From positions 62,001-126,000 of the forward strand of contig JASAON010001651.1 of NCBI GenBank assembly GCA_030849065.1: a stretch of 64,000 bases of DNA. The letters run 5' to 3'. Numbering within the stretch: position 1 is the first letter of the stretch; each line of letters opens with the position of its first letter. Positions 1 through 9,990 of this stretch are shown piece by piece. Under the pieces are notes generated by a model that had not been told where the DNA came from, searched no databases, and was given only the letters and a program-made list of their open reading frames with translations. A program made the translations under genes and the position numbers. Source of the DNA: Jaenimonas drosophilae (taxonomy: Eukaryota > Euglenozoa > Kinetoplastea > Trypanosomatida > Trypanosomatidae).

Positions 1-780
1 ACGGCATCCAGCAAAGCGAAGCAGCACCAGCGTGAGGTGGCCGCGGCAGAGGAGGTTCTGCACACGGAACAAGCCCGCCAGAGTCGGCAGCGCTTCTTGG
101 AGAATCCGCGGAATGAGCTCCTTCCGTATGTGATGGAGGAAGGTAATGCAGTGCGGTCTTCACATGGTAGGGAGCTTCCCTCTAGCAAGCTTGGCACTGT
201 GGTGCCTGTGGTTATTTCAGAGGATGGAGAGTTCAACAACTTCAAGCATGCCCCGCCTTTTGACCCGGAGGACTACAAGGTACGTCTTCTTCCCATTCGT
301 GCCTTTGAGCTGTGTGAGGCAAGCCATGTGGAGATGAATATTGGAAGTCACCTTGGTGCATCCACCAATGGCCAGCCCGGCGGTGCAAAGGAAAGCAAGC
401 GCACACGCAACTTGTCCATGAAGCAGTCCATGGCACTGAGTGCCGCCACCTCCATGTCGGTGCTCCCATCGTCAACACAGTTCTCACCCAGTGCTGCGGC
501 TGAGGAAGATGATACCAGTGCTCTGCGGGAGCCACTCGTTCAGAGTATGGAGCACTATCAGATGGCCTTTTTGACCATCCGGAACGCACAAAAGATTGAG
601 CGACAGCAAATGAAGCAGCATGTGTATCAGTACTGGCAGAGTCACCCCACACGTACGGTTGAGGAGACCCCCCACTCTGCAGGAGATGCCCCCATGAGCC
701 CACTCATGAACAACTACACATCCATCATTGGCACCAAGGAAGATGACAACCCAAAGCGTGTCAAGTCATTGGTGTCCTAG
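1..780 (+). CDS. Unrecognised protein, 3' end only (5' cut by window)
   Basis: The frame is open from base 1 to the TAG at 778-780, so this is the C-terminal 259 residues of a longer protein. There is no ATG near the window edge and a GTG at 37 should not be taken as a start. The visible part opens with a charged, probably helical stretch, followed by a Ser/Ala-rich low-complexity segment (around bases 400-510) and a Gln/His-rich helical segment (around 540-650). No domain is recognised. It is the first gene of a same-strand array and its likely 3' UTR carries a strong hairpin (820-863). I do not assign a function. Confidence 0.75.
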   Translation, partial: TASSKAKQHQREVAAAEEVLHTEQARQSRQRFLENPRNELLPYVMEEGNAVRSSHGRELPSSKLGTVVPVVISEDGEFNNFKHAPPFDPEDYKVRLLPIRAFELCEASHVEMNIGSHLGASTNGQPGGAKESKRTRNLSMKQSMALSAATSMSVLPSSTQFSPSAAAEEDDTSALREPLVQSMEHYQMAFLTIRNAQKIERQQMKQHVYQYWQSHPTRTVEETPHSAGDAPMSPLMNNYTSIIGTKEDDNPKRVKSLVS

Positions 781-1265
781 AGAAGGACAGAGACGGAGTT
801 GTAGTAAATTGAGTACGTGAGGTGAAGAACCTACTCCCTCCCTGTAGAGGGCTGTCTTCACCTGTTTGAACCTATGTACAATAAGAGGCAGGCCAATTGC
901 AGGACTGCTCCTGCAACGGTTGATGTGATGTATCGTCAACGGCTCTGATAGAGAAGACCAACACCCACACATGGTTCCGCATTGGGCTACTCTCCTGTCT
1001 TTACATGTTTACTGCCTGTTGTTTTGTTTCATCGCTCCTGAGTGATGCCACATTTGCCTTCTTTCTTTCATCCTGTAGCTCACTGTGTTTCAGTAGCCAA
1101 TTCGTGTGGTGTGCGTCCGCGACCACGCCTTCCTTGATATCGCAGCATTACTCTTTCTTTCTGTGTCAACGTCCCCTTGCGTATTGTCGTGTGAGGAACA
1201 GTCCCACCGACACTAACCAACCATACTGAAGAACAGAGTTACGTGGCGGAACGAAACGAAGCAAA
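781..1265 (+). other. Intergenic region with hairpin and pyrimidine-rich tracts
   Basis: No gene is supported here. It holds the hairpin at 820-863 and pyrimidine-rich DNA at about 1040-1078 and 1148-1175, suitable for trans-splicing of the downstream VPS23-like mRNA. A short open frame (1005-1229) has no homology or codon bias that I can recognise. Confidence 0.5.
820..863 (+). other. Predicted stem-loop in 3' UTR/intergenic DNA
   Basis: A perfect 9-bp inverted repeat, AGGTGAAGA (820-828) with TCTTCACCT (855-863), encloses a second perfect 5-bp pair, CCCTC (836-840) with GAGGG (847-851). It lies 40 nt after the stop of the first gene. In kinetoplastids most control of expression is post-transcriptional through 3' UTR elements, so an RNA hairpin here could matter; that role is inference. 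Confidence 0.5.
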
Positions 1266-2477
1266 ATGTCTGCGACTCCTATCCCATTAACAGATGCTTC
1301 CTCCTTCGATGCACTGAGCCGGTACTATTCACCTGAGTCGGCAACGGCAATCGCCTCCGTGGTGACCGATTTCATGACGTACATCGCAAACTTCCCCGAA
1401 ACCACCGCATCATGGCAGCAACATGGTGGAAGTACCACCTTACGGCTGGGTACCAACATCACCATTACACGCTCCCCACAGGGACCTCCTTCCTCCCTTC
1501 ACTTGGCCATCGATTTCCCCACCAACTACCCCACCGGCTGCGTGAAGGCAGCGTTGTTGGTCCAGGCAAACTCTCAAGAGCGCTTGAAGCAACCGCACTC
1601 TGTCATTGCCGCCGATGGCTCCATTCTCGTTGAGAATCTCATGCTTCTCCGCGGGCAGCCACGCCCCTACTCTCTCCTCAATGTCCTCCTTGGCATCTCT
1701 GAACAGTTCGAGATGGAGTACCCCCTCACCAATGCACCACTACAGCAGAAGCCAAACATCGCCAACGTTGCCGTGAGTATCGCCAACCCTCAGCGAGCTG
1801 CGTTGCTCAATCAAGCCTCGGAGACGACGACCATTGAGCTCAATGAACGAGCGGCTGGTTACCTCAAGACGCGTCAGGACTCCTTGGCCCTACTACAGAA
1901 GCTGAACAGTGCTAGTCGCGACATGCGAGCCTCAACAAAGTCCCTCACGGAGCGGAAGCAGCAACTTGAGCAATGCCTCCCCGCAGCAGGTAGCATCTCC
2001 ACCCTCCTCACCCAGCTCAAGGATAAGCCCAACACCCGTGAAGAACACCTAAAGTGCTTGCAACCCGCAGATGCTACGCAGAGCCAGCTGCTGAACCTCA
2101 TGGCCGACCTACGGGCATCCGATGACACCATTGCGCTTCTCGAAGAAGGCCTCAAGAATGAACACATCTCCATTGATGACTACGTCAAGTACGTCTCCGA
2201 TGCCGCCCGCGAGCAGTTTGCCGTCTTGTTCACCTACTGCCAGCTAATTGACCGGGTTCGTGGCTCGGGAAAGACTGGAGGAGGTATGCCATCCCGGAAC
2301 CCTTCTCCGCCCTCTTGCGCTAGTGGCCCCAACGTACCAAAGAGACTTTCTGCCCTCGAGTCGCTGCAGCAGCAGTTTCCGGGCACCGATGCCTCCATTC
2401 TCGCCGATGTGCTGTCCAACGCCAACGGTGACGTGCTCACCGCTCGAACAATGCTGAAGGGCAATCACTTCCAGTAG
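1266..2477 (+). CDS. VPS23: ESCRT-I subunit VPS23/TSG101-like, UEV domain plus C-terminal CUE-like domain
   Basis: Residues about 15-150 look like a UEV (catalytically dead ubiquitin E2 variant) domain, with the typical hydrophobic beta-strand run around FPTNYPTG and no catalytic Cys context. A coiled coil follows (about 195-260), then a helical stretch at about 275-328 resembling the TSG101/Vps23 steadiness box, which anchors the protein in ESCRT-I. The last 41 residues (363-403) look like a CUE ubiquitin-binding domain: LQQQFPGTDASIL followed by a DVLTARTML helix. The expected role is recognition of ubiquitinated cargo at endosomes for sorting into multivesicular bodies. The ATG at 1266 is preceded by pyrimidine-rich DNA. 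The CUE extension is unusual for the family as I know it. Confidence 0.8.
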   Translation: MSATPIPLTDASSFDALSRYYSPESATAIASVVTDFMTYIANFPETTASWQQHGGSTTLRLGTNITITRSPQGPPSSLHLAIDFPTNYPTGCVKAALLVQANSQERLKQPHSVIAADGSILVENLMLLRGQPRPYSLLNVLLGISEQFEMEYPLTNAPLQQKPNIANVAVSIANPQRAALLNQASETTTIELNERAAGYLKTRQDSLALLQKLNSASRDMRASTKSLTERKQQLEQCLPAAGSISTLLTQLKDKPNTREEHLKCLQPADATQSQLLNLMADLRASDDTIALLEEGLKNEHISIDDYVKYVSDAAREQFAVLFTYCQLIDRVRGSGKTGGGMPSRNPSPPSCASGPNVPKRLSALESLQQQFPGTDASILADVLSNANGDVLTARTMLKGNHFQ

Positions 2478-2787
2478 GCGTGTGAGAGAAAGGTGCATGA
2501 CGCGTGGTTGTGAGGCATCTCACTTGATGAATGTGGTGTACCTGATGAAACAACAACATTGCTCTTTGCGTCTCTTTCTGTGGATGAAGTCACTTCTCAT
2601 GTTCTTTGGTAACTCCTCTCGTCTGGGTGAATTCATAATGGACACTGAACAGACCGCACAACGTGTTCCTTCTTCTCTTCTTTTCTTGTTCTCTCTCCCT
2701 TTCCCTCGTGTTGATGTACATGAAAGTACACTATTGGCATCCGCACACCTACCCTACATCCTGGGGTTTGGTGTACCAGACGGTGCC
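2478..2787 (+). other. Intergenic/UTR region before AHI1-like gene
   Basis: Contains the 3' UTR of the VPS23-like gene, the polypyrimidine tract and a short 5' UTR. The downstream frame remains open here by chance, but the sequence becomes T/C-rich and unlike the coding part. Confidence 0.5.
2661..2726 (+). promoter_or_regulatory. Polypyrimidine tract and putative trans-splice acceptor AG
   Basis: A long T/C-rich run (about 2661-2709) is followed by the AG at 2725-2726. The first ATG after it is 2788, which sets the start of the AHI1-like gene even though the frame stays open back to 2482. Confidence 0.6.
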
Positions 2788-5700
2788 ATGGAGTCCTCGG
2801 CTTCGTCTTCCACGAGCGAGGTCTTCCAGCCTGTGCTGCAGCAGACAGGACTACCCTTGTCGGTGTATCCACGTCTTCCACCCCCACCTCCAGCTCCTGG
2901 AAGTTCTTCTGGAGTTCCAGCAATCATCATCACTGCTCCAAATGGCGAAGTGGTTGGTGAGCAGCACCACCCAGCTCGACTCGAAGCTGCACCAGTCGGG
3001 CCGCCCTCTCTGCCGCTCTTGCCTCCGCCAGAGGCGCTACTTCAGCGTTCCTCTGAGGTTGCTGGACATCCATCACCCTCTGCCTCACAGTTTCTTGCCT
3101 CCTCCCCATCCGCTGAGCCACGGCACGAACACTCCTCAAGTACCGCCCACGTTCCGAGTACCTCCGTTCTGTCCTTCCCACATGTGATTGCTTTTTCATC
3201 CCTCCCGAGCACCGAGGACCAGGGACCAACTGCGGCGAGCGGACTCATGTCACTGGTGCCTTCCATGGATGAGGTTCCCCTTCCCATTACCCAGGCTTCT
3301 CGTCCAATGAACGCGGTACCCTCAGTGGTGCGTGGAAGCCCGTTGGTGCTTCATGTGCCCAACTCGACGGTCGAGGCCCCCACTTTGGAAGCGCCAGTAG
3401 CCCTCGTAGCTGCGGTGCCGCCATCCGTCGTTCCTACAGCAGCGACCCTGAATCTAGCACCACTTCCGCCAACGCACGCGCTGCCGGCAGTCCTCGTACC
3501 TCCTCCTGCGGATGCGCCTGCTGCACCAGAGGCGGCCATCCCTTCAGTGATGGTGGTACCTCCACCCCCGCTACCCGTTATGCCACTAGGCCTACCTCCC
3601 ATGGTTCCTCGCTCAGCCTCACTCCCGTCCACCTCCGATGATGATCTCGTGAGTGTTCACGCCGCCACCGCCATGGATCTCGGCATGGCCCCCGCACCTC
3701 CAGCAGCGGTCAGCAGGGGAGATGCTCCGTCCATGGAAGCTCCTCGAGTCCCCACCTCCAGACGCGCGAGCTCCGCTTCAACGAGCCACTCCACCCAGCA
3801 CGTTGATCCCAAGCAGCAGATTATGTGTCCTGCCGTCGTGACGCTGCCAATTCGCCGTACACGCAACGACTGGGAGCGGGTGCAGGGAAACAAACTATTT
3901 GGTAGTTCCTCTGACGAGGCATCAGAGCCCGATGAAGGTACCTCAGACGCCTTCCCCTTGGGTACGCCACGGTCGGTCACCACCGCCTTCCGCAACGAAA
4001 GTGAGCGAGGGGTCAGCAGATCACGTAGCAAGAAGCAACGGCGTCATGAACGCAAACACCGCAAAGTCATCACGGAAAATCAAGTGCATGAGATGGACTC
4101 CTACTCGGCCACAACCTCGAGCTCACTTGGGCTGTCCCAGGAGAGCGGAAGTGATCGACGTGCGCAGCGGGATGCGGAAGGCTCCACACTGGCGGCGGCA
4201 GTGCCCCCGCCCGACTTCGTACCCACCATCAAAGACTTCCCCGCAGCCATGGACGTTCCCTTGGAGTCCGTGGAAGTTGTGGAGTCACGACCGCCCTGTG
4301 GCCCCATTGCCACTTTGATTGCCCAGTGTGCGGACAATGACCTCTCCGGCGCGTGGGAAGGGCTCGGGCCTGCGGCCAGTCCTTCCCCTGTGGAGCTAGG
4401 CCTAGACAGTAGCACCTCCGTCTTGTCCGACACTACCGAGTGTGCACTGCTGTCCTTGACGATTCAAGGAATGAGCGGCCTCCACGCCGACGTCAGTGTG
4501 GTGCATCCTTTTGTACGTGTCTGGCTAGTTCACTGTCTGACGGGCGAGAACCTCCTGACGGCCCCACTGGCGGAGGAAGTAGCCTGCGGCGTAACTTTCC
4601 CTTTCGACCTTCGTCTTCGCCGAAGTCGCGCACCGTGGTGGGATACCGAGCTACTTCTTCCTCTCAACATGGAACGTGTGCGTCAAGCACCCAAGGAAGG
4701 AGTCCTTCTCTTCGAAGTACTGGACTGCGGCAATGAAACCATCAATGGCTTCTTCCTCCCTCGCAACGGCATCTACCCGATTTGCTGGGGCTTCACCATG
4801 CTCTACGATTGTTATGGAAAGCTAAACATCTCCGATGACCAGCAAATGCATGTTCAGATGTTCCCCTACCCGATGCGCGCGCCGTGGTACATGCAGTTGC
4901 TGCAGCAGGTCCTCCCCACCTCATGGTCCTTTGCTGGCGCGAGTGCCCCATCCGAGGTGCACATGGAAGGAGAGGTGCTCTTCTCTCATGCCGACACCAG
5001 CAGCAATCACTACACCCCACCCGTGGTTGGTGCACCAGACATCTTCCACATCTTCAAGAATCCCATGTTCCGCAAAGTTCGCTACGAGGCAGGCCTCGTC
5101 TTTGTTGCCAAGCGACCAAAGGTCTACCCAATTGGTTACAAGCCCAAGTCTGCCGACATGCAGCCCTATGAGGTGTACCTTCTCGATCTCCTTGCCAAGG
5201 GCTTCCGGTGCTCCGTACTGCCGCTCCGCCCCACAGAAGGGCGTCGGCCGAGCATCGCACGTTCCCCTGTTCAGAATCGCCGCCACGTTTCTTTTGCTGT
5301 GGCAGCCACCGGAAACGACTACGTCCGGCGTGCAGGTGAGCGCACCCTCCCACCTACCACCATCCTCCAAACCTGCACCGTACCAGGCAAAGTCACCTGC
5401 ATGGACTTCTCCCACAGTGGTCTTGTTCTGGCACTGGGAATCACCCACGATCTCCAGCACTATGTGGAGCTCCGCAACCCGAGTTCGGAAGGGGCTACGG
5501 TACTCAACCAGCTGCGTGGTCATGTGGGCCACATCCACAGAGTCTTCTTTCGTGCTGACGACGAACAGCTCTTCAGCTGCTCCTCGGATAAGACGGTGAT
5601 GATTTGGCAAGTAAGTGTGGCTCATGTGAGTGAGTGTGTGGTGGCTGCCTGCACGCGCGTCTGTGTGCTACCACATGCCTACCCCATTTATTCCTGCACC

Positions 5701-6987
5701 GTTCATCAGAACCGTGTCCTGACTGCTGGGTACCACTCCGAGATCATCACATGGGATATCGATCGCCCCGAGAAGGTTAGTGAGATTCAGTCAAGCCACA
5801 GTGGTAGCGGCCTTCCAGATGTGCTGCAGCGCTTCATCTTTGATACGAACCTCCACAACAGCGGAACCTGGGTGGAGGATGAGCTGCTTGTTGGGCAAAT
5901 CATCTCCCGTGTATCGAGCGATGAAAAAGCCGTGGTGCTCTGTGTGGCATCCAATGAAACAGGCAATCGTGTGTGGTCGGTCAGTAGCTCAGGCAAAGTC
6001 TGCTGCTGGCGTGCCAAGCACGAAACCCATCGTGGTGAGAATGTGTGGCAAATGTCCATTCGAAAGTCGGTGCAGTGTGATGGAGCCTCCGACATTCAGT
6101 TCCGTCTGGATCGCGTCCTCGTTTCCTGTGGCACACTGCCAGTCATCTACATCTTCGATGCTTCCTCGTGTGCGAAGTTAAGCACCGTGCGGATTGAGCC
6201 AAGTGGGGTGATGCCCATTTGCTTGCTCCCCGATGGGCAGGCCTTCATTGAGGGTGTGTCCAATGGCAAACTGCATGCGTGGGAGTGTGCATCCGGGCAC
6301 TGCTGCACCGCCAAGGATGGGTACGCCAAGGTTCGGACTGCATTCCCCATTGAGGAGATGGTGTGGGCCTCCTCCAAGCAGATGGGGGCGCTACGAAGCC
6401 CTGCCCCATGCCCGACGGATCTGCTGCCAGACCTCAATGGAGAGAATCCTGGTCAAGCCAAGCTCGTTGCTCCACGAGATGGGGTGCAGCTCCCGCTGGA
6501 ACAGACCGCCATAACCATTGTGGGGGCCAGCCGAAAAGACGGCTTCATCATCATCAACGATATTGCAGCTGCCAGAGAGTTCCGTCAAATGTTTGATGGA
6601 GAGACTGAAGGAACACCCTCGGTACAATCTAAGGGATCCAACTCACAGCATCAACGCCGTAAGCGCAAGTCAGCCCGATCCGAGTCCAGTGCCATGCCTG
6701 AGCCCGTGCCGGACCTCCACGACACGTCCGAGGTGGATGATCATCTCTCGCTCACCACCTCCTCCATGTTTGAACAGCAGTTCATGGACACCAACTTCCG
6801 TATTAACCGCATCATTGGCTACTGGAAGAGTCTTGTGGGAAAACACCGGGCACCCCAATCAGAAAGTGAAGAAGTACCATCATCGTTGATTGGAAGCACT
6901 CCACGCATCATCTCTCCTATTCCGATCAGCGTTGCCAACAGTGTTGGAGTCACCCCGCGGTCCTACGTGGACGTTGATGACGTATAG
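2788..6987 (+). CDS. AHI1: AHI1/jouberin-like WD40 protein, ciliary transition zone
   Basis: A protein of 1399 residues. Residues 1-540 are Pro/Ser/Ala-rich and disordered, with a basic patch (RSRSKKQRRHERKHRK). Residues about 553-700 match the jouberin N-terminal domain: a PFVRVWLVH strand where human AHI1 has PLVRVHIVD, VLLFEVLDC, and a WGF..L segment followed by an MFPYP motif. Residues about 765-1260 hold WD40 repeats, the clearest being GHVGHIHRVFF ending in SSDKTVMIW. The vertebrate C-terminal SH3 domain is not seen. AHI1 localises to the transition zone/basal body of cilia in animals; DNAI2 and BBS9 in the same window show the cell is flagellated. The start is the first ATG after the acceptor AG at 2725-2726. 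Confidence 0.78.
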   Translation: MESSASSSTSEVFQPVLQQTGLPLSVYPRLPPPPPAPGSSSGVPAIIITAPNGEVVGEQHHPARLEAAPVGPPSLPLLPPPEALLQRSSEVAGHPSPSASQFLASSPSAEPRHEHSSSTAHVPSTSVLSFPHVIAFSSLPSTEDQGPTAASGLMSLVPSMDEVPLPITQASRPMNAVPSVVRGSPLVLHVPNSTVEAPTLEAPVALVAAVPPSVVPTAATLNLAPLPPTHALPAVLVPPPADAPAAPEAAIPSVMVVPPPPLPVMPLGLPPMVPRSASLPSTSDDDLVSVHAATAMDLGMAPAPPAAVSRGDAPSMEAPRVPTSRRASSASTSHSTQHVDPKQQIMCPAVVTLPIRRTRNDWERVQGNKLFGSSSDEASEPDEGTSDAFPLGTPRSVTTAFRNESERGVSRSRSKKQRRHERKHRKVITENQVHEMDSYSATTSSSLGLSQESGSDRRAQRDAEGSTLAAAVPPPDFVPTIKDFPAAMDVPLESVEVVESRPPCGPIATLIAQCADNDLSGAWEGLGPAASPSPVELGLDSSTSVLSDTTECALLSLTIQGMSGLHADVSVVHPFVRVWLVHCLTGENLLTAPLAEEVACGVTFPFDLRLRRSRAPWWDTELLLPLNMERVRQAPKEGVLLFEVLDCGNETINGFFLPRNGIYPICWGFTMLYDCYGKLNISDDQQMHVQMFPYPMRAPWYMQLLQQVLPTSWSFAGASAPSEVHMEGEVLFSHADTSSNHYTPPVVGAPDIFHIFKNPMFRKVRYEAGLVFVAKRPKVYPIGYKPKSADMQPYEVYLLDLLAKGFRCSVLPLRPTEGRRPSIARSPVQNRRHVSFAVAATGNDYVRRAGERTLPPTTILQTCTVPGKVTCMDFSHSGLVLALGITHDLQHYVELRNPSSEGATVLNQLRGHVGHIHRVFFRADDEQLFSCSSDKTVMIWQVSVAHVSECVVAACTRVCVLPHAYPIYSCTVHQNRVLTAGYHSEIITWDIDRPEKVSEIQSSHSGSGLPDVLQRFIFDTNLHNSGTWVEDELLVGQIISRVSSDEKAVVLCVASNETGNRVWSVSSSGKVCCWRAKHETHRGENVWQMSIRKSVQCDGASDIQFRLDRVLVSCGTLPVIYIFDASSCAKLSTVRIEPSGVMPICLLPDGQAFIEGVSNGKLHAWECASGHCCTAKDGYAKVRTAFPIEEMVWASSKQMGALRSPAPCPTDLLPDLNGENPGQAKLVAPRDGVQLPLEQTAITIVGASRKDGFIIINDIAAAREFRQMFDGETEGTPSVQSKGSNSQHQRRKRKSARSESSAMPEPVPDLHDTSEVDDHLSLTTSSMFEQQFMDTNFRINRIIGYWKSLVGKHRAPQSESEEVPSSLIGSTPRIISPIPISVANSVGVTPRSYVDVDDV

Positions 6988-7478
6988 AGCTCATGGAACA
7001 CTCCCATACCCCCCCCCTTCCCACACACGCACATGCACCGCACCAGCTGTTGGTGTTCGTGTGTGGGTGCGGAATAACAACTTCATCACCATTGTATCTT
7101 CCCAAATCATTCACCAGCAACCATTTCCTCTTTCTGAATAGAGTTTTACCACCATAGATGTCGTTGGGATATTGTGAAGCTGTTTCATCCCAGCGACTGG
7201 TTCTTTCTCACTCTCCAGCTCAGCTGGACAGTGATGCGATTGAATCGTGTACGCTGAATCTTCAGTTGCTGTTGTCTCTGGTGGGGCTTCCCACACATGT
7301 TTCATCTCATCCGCATGCTCCTGTCCTGCTCCACATGCAGCAGCTCGCGCTTTCTTGTTTCTTGCCCTGACTACACCTTCACCCGCACATGCATATTTCC
7401 TCTTTGTTTCTTGTTTGTTGTCCACGTAGATTCATCTGAAGCAATCTCACTTGGTTATACCCCAGTTCGTCCGTCATC
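6988..7478 (+). other. Intergenic/UTR region before CCT5
   Basis: No gene seen. It holds a C9 run near 7008-7017 and a T-rich tract (about 7395-7420) ending in AG at 7428-7429, a good trans-splice acceptor for CCT5 with a 5' UTR of about 49 nt. Confidence 0.5.
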
Positions 7479-9092
7479 ATGTCTCTTGCCTTTGATGAGT
7501 ACGGCCGCCCCTTCCTTCTCGTGAAGGAGCAGGCGCAGAAGGAGCGCGTGAGCGGCGTGGAGGCGCAGAAGGTGAACATCCTCGCTGCCCTCGGCGTGGC
7601 CAACGTCCTCAAGAGTAGCCTCGGCCCCCGCGGCATGGACAAGATCCTCGTGACTCCGGACAATGAGGTTGTGGTAACTAACGATGGAGCCACCATCCTC
7701 GACCTGATGGATATCGATAATGAGATTGGCCAGCTCATGGTGGAGCTCAGCAAGTCCCAGGACTCTGAGATTGGAGATGGAACGACCGGTGTGGTGTGCT
7801 TCGCCGGTGCCCTGCTGGAGCAGGCCGCGAGCCTCCTGGACAAGGGCATCCACAGCTCCCGCATCTCGGAAGGTTATGAGAAGGCCTGCAACATCGCCTG
7901 CCAGCGACTGGAGGCCATCGCTGAGACGATCCCCCTGGATAGCAAGGAATTCCTGCTCCAGACCGCCCGCTCCACCTTGAACTCCAAGGTGGTCAACCGC
8001 GATCGCGATCACCTCGCCCAGATCTGCGTCGATGCCGTCATGGCCGTCGCGCACATGGACCGCCGTGATGTGAACATGGATCTCATCAAGATGGAGGGCA
8101 AGGTTGGCGGCCGACTCGAGGAGACGTGCTTAGTGAATGGCATAGTGATTGACAAGGACTTCTCCCACCCTCAGATGCCCAAGGAGCTTAAGAACCCCAA
8201 GATGGCCATCCTCACCTGCGCCTTCGAGCCCCCCAAGCCCAAAACCAAGCATGCTCTGCAGATTTCTTCTGCCGACCACATGCAGGAGCTCCACAAGATG
8301 GAGCAGGAGTACTTCCGTCAGGAGGTGCAGCGCTGCAAGGACGCTGGTGCGGATCTCGTCATTTGCCAGTGGGGCTTCGATGATGAGGCCAACTATCTCC
8401 TCTACCGCAACGACCTCCCCGCCGTGCGCTGGGTCGGTGGTGTGGAGCTGGAGATGATTGCCATCGCCACCGGCGGCCGTATTGTTCCTCGCTTTGAGGA
8501 GCTCACCGCTGACAAGCTCGGTACCTGCGGCGTGGTGCGTGAGGTTGGCTTCGGTACGACGAAGGACCGCATGATCTTCATTGAGGACTGCCCACACACC
8601 AAGGCAGTGACGGTGTTCATCCGCGGTGGCAACAAGATGATGATTGAGGAGGCCAAGCGCTCCCTCCACGATGCCATCTGCATGGTGCGCAATCTCGTCC
8701 GCGACAGCCGCATCGTCTACGGTGGCGGCTCTGCCGAGCTGGCCGCCTCCTCTGCCGTGCTTCGCCACGCTGATGCCGTCTCAACCGTTGATCAGTACGC
8801 CATCCGCGCCTTTGCCGATGCGCTGGAGTCCATCCCCATCAACTTAGCCCTCAACAGCGGTCTAGACCCCATCCGCTCCCTCTCCGAGGCCCGCAAGGCG
8901 CAGGTGGAGGGCAAGAACCCCTTCGCGGGCGTAGACTGCATGGATCGCGGCACCATTGACATGAAGGAGCAGCGTGTGTTTGAGACCCTCAGTGGCAAGT
9001 GCTCCCAGCTCCGCCTCGCTACCCAGGTGGTGAAGATGATTCTGAAGGTGGACGATGTCATCATCTCCAAGCCTGAGGAGCAGCAGCAGTAA
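7479..9092 (+). CDS. CCT5: Chaperonin CCT/TRiC subunit epsilon
   Basis: At 537 residues it has full group II chaperonin length. The N-terminus begins [12 protein letters not shown], typical of CCT5 orthologues. [14 protein letters not shown] and GDGTTG (residues 99-104) form the nucleotide-binding and hydrolysis motifs, and [18 protein letters not shown] is the conserved equatorial segment. The protein should be one of eight subunits of the cytosolic ring that folds actin and tubulin. Strong GC3 bias marks a highly expressed gene. The ATG is the first after the AG at 7428-7429. Confidence 0.97.
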   Translation: MSLAFDEYGRPFLLVKEQAQKERVSGVEAQKVNILAALGVANVLKSSLGPRGMDKILVTPDNEVVVTNDGATILDLMDIDNEIGQLMVELSKSQDSEIGDGTTGVVCFAGALLEQAASLLDKGIHSSRISEGYEKACNIACQRLEAIAETIPLDSKEFLLQTARSTLNSKVVNRDRDHLAQICVDAVMAVAHMDRRDVNMDLIKMEGKVGGRLEETCLVNGIVIDKDFSHPQMPKELKNPKMAILTCAFEPPKPKTKHALQISSADHMQELHKMEQEYFRQEVQRCKDAGADLVICQWGFDDEANYLLYRNDLPAVRWVGGVELEMIAIATGGRIVPRFEELTADKLGTCGVVREVGFGTTKDRMIFIEDCPHTKAVTVFIRGGNKMMIEEAKRSLHDAICMVRNLVRDSRIVYGGGSAELAASSAVLRHADAVSTVDQYAIRAFADALESIPINLALNSGLDPIRSLSEARKAQVEGKNPFAGVDCMDRGTIDMKEQRVFETLSGKCSQLRLATQVVKMILKVDDVIISKPEEQQQ

Positions 9093-9990
9093 CCAGGGTT
9101 TTGAAGGTGGGAGGGTAGGCGGAGGTAGTGGTGCTGTGGCAAAGGGGAAGTGGGCCAACAAGAGTCATTGTGGCTTTCCCGGAGAGTTGCATGAACATGG
9201 TACTGCTTCTGAGTGTTTCCCACAAAGTTGTAGTTCGCCGGTATTGACGCATGCTTGAAGTCATCCGACGCACGCATCTTCTTCTAGGCACAGGCACACG
9301 CACACACACATCATCGTTCCCCGCCGTCATCACAATCCCCGTGCAACAACAAACACCCCCCAAACTATTACTTTGTATTCGTAAAGTGTTCGTAGACGGT
9401 CAAAAAATGCTGGGGTGTTCGACTGTCTCACCCACATCCGTCCACGGCCACGCGAGTGGTGAACTGGGCGATGCGAGACATTGGCCTCCTACGGAGGTGC
9501 GCATTGTGGGGGGTACCACACACACACACGCACACTCAACGAGAGTAGAGGAAGGGTGGGTGTTGTCATGCTTCACCATGCAACACCCGTCTTCCTTCTG
9601 TTTGCGTGGTTATGCTGCACCTCTACTAAGTACACACTTCTAAGCGAACCCAGTGAGGATGGGTGCCTCTTTCTTTCTTTACTTTAAAAAATGACTGAAA
9701 ACAAACACAACTCATTCATATGCCTACATGCACGACGCAGCATGCCTCCTGGTATGTGTACTGGCGTCTTCATTATCTTAACTCCGCGCTGGCATTGTCT
9801 GGAAGTTGTGAATATTATTTTCTTTCATATTTTCTTGTTTTTTTTGTGTGTAGTTGGTGAAAGTGATCTGTGTTGGGTTACTGTCCACCAGCGTAGATTG
9901 CAGATTAGCAGATTAGCAACACATTGGCATGGTAGGTGTCATCTGTCATCTCCCCGACCCCTGTTGTGATTGAAGGCTGGAGCTCTCAAG
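9093..9990 (+). other. Long intergenic region with a trans-splice signal and a uORF
   Basis: About 900 nt without a supported gene. Open frames at 9251-9643 and 9691-9969 lack recognisable domains and coding bias. A T-rich run (about 9816-9850) ends in AG at 9852-9853. If that is the acceptor, the leader of the next mRNA carries a 14-codon upstream frame, 9929-9973, whose TGA ends 17 nt before the ATG at 9991; it could damp translation. Confidence 0.45.

Noticed and set aside
2482..2787. N-terminal extension of the AHI1-like gene from a GTG
   Set aside because: GTG is not a likely start in a eukaryote and the stretch includes the polypyrimidine tract and acceptor AG.
9251..9643. 130-codon + strand frame in the spacer after CCT5
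   Set aside because: No domain, CA-repeat-driven codons, no good splice acceptor directly upstream.
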